This document shows positions 1 to 11,300 of a stretch of 64,000 nt of DNA, piece after piece. Position 1 is the first letter of the stretch; each line of letters opens with the position of its first letter. Origin of the DNA: Aplysia californica (taxonomy: Eukaryota > Mollusca > Gastropoda > Aplysiida > Aplysiidae); assembly GCF_000002075.1 (NCBI RefSeq), contig NW_004798054.1, positions 23,044 through 87,043 on the forward strand, given 5' to 3'. The notes under the pieces were generated by a model, which worked only from the letters and a program-made list of their open reading frames with translations, was not told where the DNA came from and ran no database searches. Both the position numbers and the translations under genes were made by a program.

Positions 1-519
1 CCCCCCCCCCCCAACAAAAATTAACAACACAACAACTGAAACGAATAGTTTTAATACTAGATTCTAGATCTAGATCTACTATCTACTGTGTAAAAAAGCG
101 AGAGAAACAACAATACTAACATTGTTTAAAAATGATGCAAGTAACTACTGTCCATGGAGTTGATATCTAGATCTAGATCTAGATTAGTTCAAGAATTTTG
201 AACCAAAGTTAAAAAGGATTCCATAGGCTACTTCAGAAAATATTATATAAATTATTATGGTTTTGTTTCTTTTACTTTCTTCATATTTTTGTAGTGTAAT
301 AATATTTTCTTTCAGTTCCCACAGTTATTTCCCTTCTTACTTCTTACGTTTGGTTGGGTTTAGTCAGGGAGTATTCTTTCCACCATGAAGCAGTAAAACG
401 AAAGTGAGTATGGGCTATTTTATTTTTGCAGGAAACATAGTAGAATTAAGGCCAATAGGTAGCGGCCAGTATTATTTTTTCATCGATCTGATTAAGCATT
501 ACTGGTATTTTTCAAATTT
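1..519. repeat. Upstream flank with AGATCT-type simple repeats
   Basis: No coding signal is seen here. The stretch opens with a poly-C run at 1-12. It contains two short arrays of the palindromic hexamer AGATCT/TCTAGA (about 61-80 and 165-186). The same word recurs in larger arrays at 52377-52392, 53690-53703, 56600-56632, 57356-57372 and 60580-60632, so it is a window-wide feature rather than a local one. Confidence 0.6.
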
Positions 520-620
520 GAAATGAAAGCGTTACCCTTGGCTGCGAGGGACGCCACAATGGCTGCCGTTTTGTGCACTTCCGGATATGATTGTCAACAA
601 AATATTTACACAAAACCACA
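520..620 (+). promoter_or_regulatory. Candidate RPGRIP1L promoter (ETS and YY1-like motifs)
   Basis: The first coding exon of RPGRIP1L begins with a splice acceptor (5342-5347), so at least one non-coding 5' exon must lie upstream. At 556-577 an ACAATGGCTGCCG string (YY1-like) sits next to ACTTCCGG (ETS-like), a common arrangement in TATA-less animal promoters. A MITE copy at 1000-1527 carries similar motifs, so the assignment is only a suggestion. No start site or first donor can be fixed from sequence. Confidence 0.25.
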
Positions 621-999
621 GATTTCGATGTAGCATTAACTTTCTTGCTTTTACATCGAAAGAAAGATAGAAGATATTTTCCAGTTTGATGTGACATAAC
701 ACTTGCCAACAAGTTAGTAGACCATCATTAATATTGGTATTTGGTTTCTATTGTTGTAGATTTTAGTTGTAGCCGAATTTGTTGGCATGTCGGAACTTGA
801 AAATGACACCCCTGTCCTGTCAGTGTGTGTTGTTAGTGATACTGAGTGTACTTAAGCGTTTTGACGTTCTGTTGTTGAATTTAAAGACATCCCTATCAGC
901 AGGTGGGTCTGCTGTTCCTGCTTAATGTTATGTTAGTGAGACCAATGTCATTTGTTTGCATTAGCCTAAGCCTAAGGCTTTGCCTAAGGGCGTATGAAA

Positions 1000-1527
1000 G
1001 TGGCTATTCTCACGCGAGTAGCGCGAGAACTTCCGGTCAAAACAAAATGGCGACCCGCGTAGTTCGGCTCGATTCGAAAAGTTAAATAGCTGTAGCATCT
1101 TTGTAGACAACCAAATTAATTTACTTTTGTGTTTTAACATCATTTTTTAACTTTGTTTTGGTCAATTTGATCGTCCACACCGATAGACAGTATTCAGAAA
1201 GAGACAGAGAGAGAGAGATAAGGGAGGAGTAGATCTTGCGAGAACTTCCGGGCAAAAAAAAATGGCGACCCACGTAGTTCGGCTCGATTCGAACAGTGAA
1301 ATAGCCATAGCATCTTTGAAGACGATCAAATTAGCTTACTTTTGTGCTATAACGTAATTTTTTCTTGGCTTTTATCAATTGGATCATCCACACCGATAGA
1401 CAGTATTCCAAAATGAGGAAAAGCAGTTCTTGTTTCGCACCGGGTGAGAATAGCCTACGCTGGCAATTTTCACCCGGGGTGAGAGGTAGATCGTTTTTCT
1501 ATTCTCACCCCGGATGAGAATAGCCAC
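1000..1527 (+). mobile_element. MITE, GTGGCTATTCTCAC family, copy 1
   Basis: The ends are inverted: GTGGCTATTCTCAC at 1000-1013 and GAGAATAGCCAC at 1516-1527. The interior holds two diverged direct units of about 210 bp (1020-1205 and 1234-1410). Each carries ACTTCCGG followed closely by AAATGGCGACCC. No transposase frame is present, so it is non-autonomous. Related copies lie at 55838-56506 and 62081-62497. The superfamily is unknown because no clear target-site duplication could be read. Confidence 0.65.
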
Positions 1528-1539
1528 TTCCTAAATCAT

Positions 1540-1990
1540 AGATGGAAGAGGCTAGCTGTACTTAATGACGGCTAGACTGGCAGTCTAGCAGTACTTTAAG
1601 TACGGCTAGACAGCTGGGCTAGCCGTATTTATTATTAATATGATGGCTAGACTGACCATTAAAAAAAATAGGCCTACAGAATTGTAAATATAAATTTTTA
1701 GTTTGCAGTACCTAAAGTATTTGTATTTGAGACAAAACCAGGTGCCTTAGCCTTAATGACAGTGCATGTATATTTTAAACCTCCTGTTTTCTTATGTTAA
1801 TAGGGCCTAAGATAAGTACGGCTAGACTGGCCGTACTTAAGTATGGGTAGACAGCTTACTGACTTGCATGTATTTGAACCTGAATAATTACTAGATCTAA
1901 CTAATGAGACCTGTGTACTTAACAGGCTTGAGTCAATAGGGCCAAACCTAGATCTAAGTACGGCTAGACTGCCAGTCTAGATGTAAATTA
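1540..1990 (+). repeat. TACGGCTAGAC repeat element, left copy
   Basis: This block is built from short palindromic modules around AAGTACGGCTAGACTG and its complement. They are separated by an AT-rich spacer containing AAAGTATTTGTATTTGAGAC. It matches, in inverted orientation, the block at 63135-63600, including the unique stretch around GAGACCTGTGTACTTAA. It is non-coding. It looks like a fold-back or MITE-type element, but termini and target duplication are unclear. Confidence 0.55.
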
Positions 1991-2029
1991 CACCAGAAAT
2001 GTGTTCTTTAATGGTCATGAAAGGTGTTG

Positions 2030-2165
2030 AGCCAACAAACGAAATCCGATAAAAATTTCGAAACCTGCGGAAAAATGCCAGTTTTTTTACTTTCAATATT
2101 TTGACGAGCGCCTGATTTCATCACGCTGCCTCACAATATGTTTACAGTCTCAGTTTTCATCATAT
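2030..2165 (+). mobile_element. Fragment of the GACGAGCGCCTGATT MITE family
   Basis: GACGAGCGCCTGATTTCATC at 2102-2121 and the sequence after it resemble the right ends of the elements at about 19320-19700 and 51119-51540. Only the right end is recognisable here. No coding capacity is seen. Confidence 0.4.
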
Positions 2166-2249
2166 GTTGACCCCAGCCTTTTGGATGGTGCTTTACACTT
2201 AAAAAAGCCTCGGTTACCCTCAACAATAAATTGTATCAGATTCGTGGTA

Positions 2250-2462
2250 TGCTAGAATTATCCATTTTATCGAACTGTGTTGTCTGTTTACACATTCCAA
2301 TATGTCGCCTGTTTTCTTTCGATCGAGGAGATTCCTCTTAATAAAGCCACCTTGTCTCTTTGCGATGACAGCGATTTGCCTACACTCTATGTGAAGGTTT
2401 CGAGCCCGGGAACTAATGAATGATTGAAGGGCAAACACTGTACCTCTAGATCACGAGAGCCA
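2250..2462 (-). mobile_element. tRNA-derived SINE, minus strand
   Basis: Read on the minus strand, the segment starts near 2462 with TCTCGTGATCTAGAGGTACA (A-box-like). About 50 nt on it has GGGCTCGAAACC (B-box-like), the internal RNA polymerase III promoter layout of tRNA-derived SINEs. The head is close to that of the SINE at 5514-6036, which has TCTCGTGACCTAGAGGTTAA. The downstream limit is approximate. Confidence 0.5.
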
Positions 2463-3477
2463 CTCCCTCCCCTGTACATTCTGACAAATAGCTGAACAGT
2501 GTCTGTAGAAAAGGTGGTCATACTGTACCGTGTTGTGTTTAGAAGTAGAAGCTTTGACTTGATTTCAGATGTGTGCAATGCACCGAGTGATCTTGAAACA
2601 CAACTTCACCATTGACGATCTATTAAATAATAAAACTGCTAAAATTTACATAATTTCGCATCGAATCAGGTTCTTGAGAGCTTTCTGCTTATTTTGAGAT
2701 GCTGATTCTGAAAATGAAATCAGTTTTAAGATGTGGAAATTATTTTTAAAATTTTGCACCTCATGTTTAATCCTGCACCGCAGCAAATTTAAAAGTGATT
2801 CAATGACAATGTCACAGCACGTCTCCCCCAAATCTGATACGTGATCACACGAAAATATCAGGCAACACTTGATTTCTCGACCGATTCTCCAAGCCATCGT
2901 CCAATCATCCAAATTTTGTACAATTTTGTGTTATACCTACCTAATGATTTATATGATCGCTAGATCATCCAGTTGTTGTACAATATTGCTTGTAACCGGG
3001 GCTTAAGTGTTTGAGTCTGAGTCCAAACTCAATTCGTATCTGACAGGCTTCAGCGTGGTAAAACTTGGTGTGTATCATTACAAGTCAATGTTATAAATGT
3101 ATTTTTATATCCTTAACTCTTCACGCCCAGAATTATTTTTCACTAACTCACCCATTACGCCAGCATTAATTTCTTCAGAGCCCCTATTACAATAATAGGG
3201 TACCTTCTCGTTCAAATTGATTCTGCCGCCATATTTTTTCATTGAAAATATTATATTAATACAACTGGAAAGGTAATTGAATGAGCTATCGCAATAGATG
3301 AGTTGATTGTTATTTATGTAATTAAATAAGAGCAATAACACAATAAAGGGAGGTAATAACTGAAAAATAATGAAATGGCTAGTTGGATGAGTTTCACCCA
3401 GCTTACTGTTACCATTTTCCGTGAAATACCAGCTGATTCTCTATAGAAATGTTTATGTAAATCACCTGATAGTAATA

Positions 3478-4146
3478 CAGTCGAACCTGCCCTGACGGCC
3501 ACCTGTACAAATGGCCACTTTCCATTTCCTCCCTTGCGTTTTTTCTGTAGATAATTTTACTGTGTAAAACGGGCACCTGTCCAACGCGGCCGCGGCCACC
3601 ATATTTTAACACAGAACCCCTATCGCACTAAGCAATAACACCTGTCTTAGACGGCCACCTTAGTGGCTCCATTACATTTTGTCATAAATCATGCATTGAC
3701 CCCTGGCGTTGTGATCCAGCCGTCATAATCCAATCACTTTTAGTTGTTGTTAGGTAGTCCCTCGAACCGATCATGTTACGTAGGCCCCTCCCACTGTTGA
3801 CCAATAGGTACCAATTTTCAGCTGCAGGTGAGGTTAGCGTGTAATCCCTCATAACCCATAAGTGAGATCAGTGGTCACTGTTTACCCAGTCTGTAACAAA
3901 GTAACAATGGACGTCAACATGAGCTTGCGACAGAAGCGTCGCTTGTTCTCCGAGTGGTGGCAACCCATGTGTCAGTTTTAACATGGCACTCGCGGTTTTC
4001 CTCGTCTTATACATTTCGTATTGTCACCCAGGCGCAAAATCAGCAACAAAATAAAAATAACAAACAAAATACAAACCAACAACAATGCGGCTACTTTCGA
4101 TTAGGACTTCAGATGGGAATGGTTTGTTTTCTTCATCTTGATCAGT
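3478..4146 (+). mobile_element. Non-autonomous pogo/Tc1-mariner-like element, 3'-incomplete copy
   Basis: The left end CAGTCGAACCTG begins at 3478 directly after a TA. The body (tandem GACGGCCACCTG-type words, then a unique section to CTTCATCTTGATCAG at 4146) matches the element at 40646-44473 once its two insertions are ignored. The right terminal inverted repeat seen in the other two copies is missing: the match stops at about 4146. No transposase is encoded. Assignment to the Tc1/mariner superfamily rests on the TA target and the CAGT-type ends. Confidence 0.65.
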
Positions 4147-5347
4147 CTTCGGGGATTTCGTTTTACATGGATCTTTGCCATAGGCCATGGTTGACTGTGA
4201 AAACAAACAGTCTCACTTATTTCAATATTGACACTTCAGACTAAAAAGACACACGCAAAATTCTCTTTTTAAAGCTTCTGTTCTTGAAACAAATACATTC
4301 GGAAGTCGCAAAAAATTGCCAATAATAGCAGTAGGTAGGCCTACCGTTTTTAATAAAACCGTATAAAAAACGACGACTGAGTCATTCCTCCATGGAAACC
4401 ACTTTCGGCCAGCGACGACTGAGTCGTTGCTCCGAGCGGAATCAGTTTAAAACAATTTATTTCAGGATGTCTTTTATTTCTCTCAGGTACATTTTAGATA
4501 GTGCCATAGAGGTCTGTGTGAGAAAAATATTGTACACACAAATACTAACAGTAACAACAGCAATCATAAGAGATATTACTGGAAGTATAGCAAGGACAGC
4601 CGAGTTACACGTACATCTCTTCTTTTTTTCTGTTTTCAAATTAGTTAACTATTAAACTATTAAGTCTTTTAACACAAAGCCATTTGACATGGAATTCTCA
4701 TTAACACGAATTAAAGCATTTCAAATATATGGTATGTTTCCCTATTCTGTGCATTGCAACTTGTATTAAGAGTTTAAAAAATTCCAGCAGATCTGGTGAA
4801 GACAGGAATGTAGAGCCATTTCATCATTCCTCCTGGCTGACTCCCCTTTTCTTTTCTTCACTCACAGTAGCCAACTGTTGTCAATACATGTCACACAACA
4901 GGCATTCAATACACTAAGACTTCCCATCGAGTTTGATAGCACTTCCCAAGTGCTGTGGATGGGGAGAGCGTGGCTTTGTTTTGCTTGACAATGCAAGGAA
5001 CTTCATTCTACACTGTGCAATGAAGGCGTAATTTTTTTCAGTTTTCAAAAGTTGGCAGCTTTGCTGGTGTTATTAATTATTAATGACTAAAAGTAACACA
5101 AGGCATAGTATCTGAAGTTAGAAATGCTTCCTCTTTTTTGTTCTTTTGCATTATCACCCTGCTGGACATGCAGATTGCTAAAAAAAAATTCTCAGATCCT
5201 GTATAGTTTGTGTTATTAGGGTTTTAGCTTCAACACAGTAGCTGAAATTTCTCAGAATGTGCTGTTATATGATATGCTTTCTTATAAATATAAATCTATC
5301 TTTTTATATAGTCTCACTTCACTGGTTTGTTTTTTTCATTTTTGCAG
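4147..5347. other. Unassigned stretch upstream of RPGRIP1L exon 1
   Basis: No gene is supported. A local inverted repeat around CGACGACTGAGTCGTTG lies near 4421-4437, with a related CGACGACTGAGTCATT at 4371. The rest is AT-rich intronic or 5'-flanking sequence ending in the polypyrimidine tract and acceptor of the first coding exon. Confidence 0.4.
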
Positions 5348-8300
5348 TTTGGTTTGGTCGAATTTACCAAAATGGCGGATGACAACATTCCGACAAGGGA
5401 TGTCAGCAACAATGCCATCAAACATCTGACCAGTGAAGGTATGTATGAAGACTTATTACCGTCATATTTTATAATAATTATGGTTGAATCAATGAAAACA
5501 GTGATTTTGGGGGTTCTCGTGACCTAGAGGTTAAAGTGTTCACCTCTAATTCACTAGGTCCCGGATTTGAATCCGGATAGCGACGGAAATTTTTCTTCTC
5601 TAAAGTTGTCTCTTTTCACTTCCTTTCCTGCTCTCTAACAATGTTCTGTCGTCTGCTTTCGCCTCCACTTTTTGCTATCAGCCCCTCACCTCTTTTCCCC
5701 CTTTCCTCTGGGCTCCTGACTCTTTCTGCAGCCTTTCTACTGCTACTCTGTGGCTCCCTCCTACTTACACGTCTTTCAGCCACACCCCTAATCTTATGGT
5801 AGGAAAGATCTACACCTGGACCTCTTGGATAAGGGCGAAAAACTCAGAGGTCTCGTGTGCAAGTTGCGCACATTAAAGATCGCTTGGTGGTCCAAAATTG
5901 ATGAAAGTAGGCTTCGGCCGCCACCCGGGCAAAATTCAAAATTTACTACCTGCTGAAAAATGTTTGCTGTGTCCCCTGCGCTCATATGACCTTAGGCACT
6001 TGCGAATGACGTAAAACACTTACCAAAAAAAAAACCTCATTGATTTTCTTGTATACTTACCATTCCTGGTGTTTCTGAAGAAGTATTTTACATTTTGATT
6101 AACGTTTCATTCACTTTTTGCATTTTGTATTTGTGTTTAACAGCGGCACAGCAGCGTCAGCATGCTGCAAAATTTTCTCGTGATGAATTGGAGGATAAAT
6201 ATCTGCGCATGTATGAGGAGTACATTATCCTCAAGAAATATGCTCGGAAGCAGGAAGACAAGATTAAAAAGTATGTAATGAGGCTGCTGTTGTTTTGTTT
6301 GTAAATAATGTAACTGTCCGGTCTACTTGTAGTAGAACTTTACGTCTAGACTCATTTGTTGGCTGTGGCTTCTGTCAATGTCAGGACATACATCAACAGG
6401 ATATATAGGCTATTTAGTTGGAAAACAGATGTAATGGGTAGGCCTATCAGGGTAAAAATAACAGTATGTAAACAGTCCTTTTCTTTAGAATGTTGCAGTC
6501 AGAGGTGCTGCTGTTTAGTTTTAGTTTTTATCTCTAAAAATGACATGAAAGAGTTTCTAGAAAAGGGGGTACAAAATGAGCTGGAAGATCATTTGCCCAC
6601 CTTGTTCCATCAGTTTGGAAATTTCTTCCCCAACCCTTGAGACATACAATATCTGAGTATTCTGAGTCTAAATTTTAAAAAATTTTAAAGGCACATTTAA
6701 TGACATCATTTTTATGTCAGTAGATTCATGTTTAGTACAAAGTTATGTAAATGACTATATATCCATTTATGTATTTTGCAAATTGCATTGTGTATATTAT
6801 TTTATTATATATGTGCTCATTTCGTAATGATGTGTAAGCGTGCGCGTGTGAAAAGCAAGTAGATGTGTGTGTGTGTGTGTGTGTGTGTATGTTTGGCGTG
6901 CACGTGTGTGCACATGTGTGCGTGTAATAGGTGCGTGAGTATGTGTGTGTTTGTGTGTGTTAGTGTGTGTGTGTATGTGTATGAGTGTGTGTGTGTATGC
7001 ATGTGTGTGTCACATGCGTGAATATTGTTCGTACATGCATTTATGTAAAGCGCCTAAGGCTGTGTTTACACGGGAGTAGGCGCTATAGAAATGATCTTCA
7101 TTATTATTATTATGAAACACATAAATTTGGCTTATTGTATTTTACAGAATGGCGACGAAACTTCTCAAGCTTGTTAATGATAAGAAGAAAATGGAAGAAG
7201 GTATTTATTTATTTTTTTTCAATCTCATCCGCCACTTTCATTGCTCAATGTTCATTTTTATAGAGGTCATTTTACTGTAAGCGTAGTTTAACTTGAGGTC
7301 TAACTTTTGTGAAGGGCTGTCCAAAATCTTTAGTTATCAAAGATGTTGCTACTGCCTTTGTGTAAGACATAAGCAGTCCCTGTGTTCTTGAAGGTTTGGA
7401 TGTATTGTTTTTGGCATGCAACATCTTTGAATGATGTTGCTTTCTTGTATATTCCAGTCAGGACTACTTTCAGTAGGCCTAAGGACAGCATAGCAGCAGA
7501 ATTTACATAATAAAATGCTGTCTACTCTTACAGATGAATTGGTTTTCAATTTTGTTATTTTAGTTTGTGAAGAATAAGAATTAATGGCCATTAGATAGAC
7601 CAACAGAGTGTGCCTTTGCCTGTCAAGTTTTTGTATTGAGAAGGGGAAAACAGTTGCTACAGGAGTGTCTTTGGAATATCTAAGTTTATTAAGCAGGGGA
7701 ATGGTGTTACATACATACATATATACATATAAGGGGCTGACATGCAAAACTGGCTACATCCATTTTATCACTTTTGAGAAAATCAGCTTTTTTTTTGGAT
7801 GCTGCTAAACGCAGGAAAATACGTAAAAAGAAGATAGATTTTTTGGTGGCTTTTATAAAGCATGTGTTGGGTTGTGGCCGAAAACACTTTGTGCATCTGA
7901 TAACTGGTAACAATGTGCATTAATAAGCAAAAAATCTAGATTTTTTCCAAAATGTCGCTAGCGGGTTTTGCATCATACCCCCTCATATGTAGTGCTCTGC
8001 CAAACTATATATTACAATTGCAGTATAAAGAATTTGGTAGTTGAGTTTCAGACTGAATATGGTAAGTATGTATGCAATTCTTATCCTGCTTTCTCAATGT
8101 AAAAGTGAACTGGGATGTGTGAATTGCCTTCTTGAGAGTGTGCATTTGGACACAAAAGTGGGACACTGCTATTTAAGCTTGTGATGAAACAGTTTTGTTT
8201 TTCTTTGCACATAATAGTTTATAAAATGTTGCAGGCAAAGGTGGTAAAAGTGCTGCTGCTGCAAGTGAAGACAGAGTTGAAGAAATGAGTGCTAAAATCC

Positions 8301-11300
8301 GAGAACTGGAAAAGCAAAATGGTCAGCTGAGAGAAAAAGTGAGTTAAATGGGTTTGACAATACAGAGAATCAAATAGTTTTTTTCTGTATTGCTTCCAAA
8401 TATCATGGTTCCTTTTTTAATGGTCACAGGATACTGACTGTTTCAAGATGAAACCTTTGCATATGTACTTTGTACTTTTTGTTCTTTATTGCTGCTTTTT
8501 ATAGTCCATTTTGCCCTTTTTCCTCTGTTCATTTGAACTTTCATATGTCTTGGATTTAGGTGTTTTTTTAAATAACAGTACATCCAACTTTGCATTTGAC
8601 ACACATATTTAAAGAACACATAGACATTCAAGTTTGTTTTTGTTCACTTGACATCTCAATGTATGATTCTACCTCATACAAACATCTTTTTCTTTGTTGA
8701 ATTATGGAAGACAAAATAGATACTTTTTATGAAACTATTATTTTGACCGTATCATTTTGATTAGAACTGAGTTTCAGGTTAGACAGAGTATGTTTTCCGG
8801 TGTGTCTTTGTAGTAAATTAAATACAGAAACAAGTGCTCTCAGCTGTCTTCAAAATACAGCAAGAATTCTTTATGAGTAATCTAAAAAAAATATTGTCTG
8901 TATTGAACTTGAATGGAGTTTACATTAATTTTTGCCTTTTTTTGTTTAACAGTTGATGCTGACAAAACAGCAGTTGTCATCTGTAGGGCCAAAACGTGGT
9001 ACAACATATCACCATGTTCAAGCAAGGATAAACACAGTAAGTTAAAATACAGACATTGTGGTCCTTTGATAATAGCTCTGTACAAGTGCTAATACTGATT
9101 TTTTTAACTGCCATAAATAGCAGAAAAAGAAAAATACTTCACATTTTATGTTCGGAAAACACCCTTATTTAAAAATATATGCTGCTGTATGTTTTACATA
9201 ACATGAATCAAGCATCCTTTGTGATTTTTGTTTTCCAGGAATATTTGTATTAAGTATGGACAAATTTGTTTTACTGTTTTGCTGCAATTATAATTAACTT
9301 GTTTGTAGTATTATCATAATTAATATGAAAGTGGTGTTGCAGCTATGCTATGTATAGTTTTGATAAAAAATGAAGTATTCTTAAACTAGATTTGACTGGC
9401 GTTTGTTTTTCTCATTAGAAGAACACCTAAAGGTCTTGGCAGTAGCTATACTATTATAGTGAGACAAGTTGTGCTCAGGAACACTGTTAATGTGCTTCTG
9501 TCATCTTTTGTGGATAGATGCTCTTTTGGGTATCTTCTTATATTTGTTACAGTTTTAAAGCATTCAAGTTAAAGCTGCAAGTTTTGTGCTTTGTTTCAGA
9601 ATCGCCCAGCTAGTAAGCTTTCACAAAGTGCAGTTCAAATTGACCCTCGGATTACCAGAAATTTACGGGTCATGGGTCCACAGCCACAGCAGTCAGAATC
9701 GCAGCTCACTACAAATATGTAAGATTATCTGTGTGGTTGGTTTTAACATTTTTGTTGTGTTCAGCACATACCAAATTTTGACATGTCCTTTACTTTAGTT
9801 GACTGTGGTAAGAATTTCTTGTTGTGGTGACACAATTATGGAAAATGTCCGTTTGCAACATGCCAGAAAGTATCCAACAATCAGTGAGTTGCCTGACTGG
9901 AATAATAATAATAATAATAAATGACATTTATATAGCGCTCAACCCCGAATAAAGTACACAGGCTCTGAGCGCTTTACAATACAGTACAACATACAACAGT
10001 AACATGAAACGTTGTGTTCTGACTAAAGAAAATTATTCCAAATATTCATCTTATTAATTTAAAAACAGAAACGACTTCAGCTGACATTTGAATGAATCAA
10101 AAGATTTGATTTCTCTCAACGTACTTGGTAAAGCATTCCAGATCTTGGGGCCTTGGTATTCAAATGCCCTTTCACCCATTGTTTTAAGTTTCATAGATGG
10201 TAAAATAAATTTCTTTTTTGTCAGCTGATGATCTTAAACTGCGAGTTGGAATGTATAGTCTTAACAGATTTGATAAATATGATGGTGCATTATCATTCAA
10301 ACATTTGTGACATATGGTGGCCAACTTGTACACAATCCTTTTCTCAACAGGAAGCCAATGCAAAGTTCGTAAAAGAGGTTTAGCAGAATCTCGCTTTCTT
10401 TTCCGTAAAACTAAACGTGCTGCATTGTTTTGGACAGTTTGAAGTCTTTTAACTTTCTCCAGTGATATTCCTGATAACAAGGAGTTACAATAATCGAGTT
10501 TTGATAAAATTAAGCTAGTTACTAGAATACACCAGTTTTGGCTAAAATGGCCATTCTTTTCTGGTTATTAGAAGTCAGATGAAATATGACAGTCATTATT
10601 CAAAGAACTGTCATATATGAATGATTTTGGGAAGGATGACATTTGAACCCTTCATCTTAATAAAGTACAATTATCAATCAGTGGAATTTCATCATTGTGT
10701 AAGGTTCTGCTTTTATACCTATGACACTCATAAAAGTTTACTAGCCTTGTTAAAGATATGTATGCTTTATTTTTTCTAAATTATTCTGTTTATAGTCAGA
10801 TTTTGATGTGCATCATTGTTATAAAAATGAGGCATTTTATTTGAATACGTTTTATGAATTATGATCTGTAGCCGGCTCCCTTGGTGGTGTGCTCACAGAA
10901 TCAGGTATCAGCGTGGAATAAGGCGGGATTTGATTGTTCAAATGAGCTTTGTAATGTGTTTCCTTTTAAGAATTGTAACTCTCCTGACCTATGTACAAAA
11001 TACAAGAAGAGTAAGGTTAAAACTGTTTAAATGTGTTTTTTTATATTTAACTTTTCTGCACCTACACTTTGAAGCACAATACAGGAAATATGTTTTTAGC
11101 CTTCATATATCACCAATTGTTTTTTATCTGTTCATTTTGCTTCTATAATATGCTAATAATTATCTCTGAGATGTGAACTTCAAACAATAATGGAAATTTT
11201 CTGTTTTCCCATCAGGTCTTCAGGACCACGCTATGGGCACAGTGTTTTGGAAGCAACTCGGGCTGAGAAAAGCAAATTGTGAGTACTGCTGCTGTGCAAG

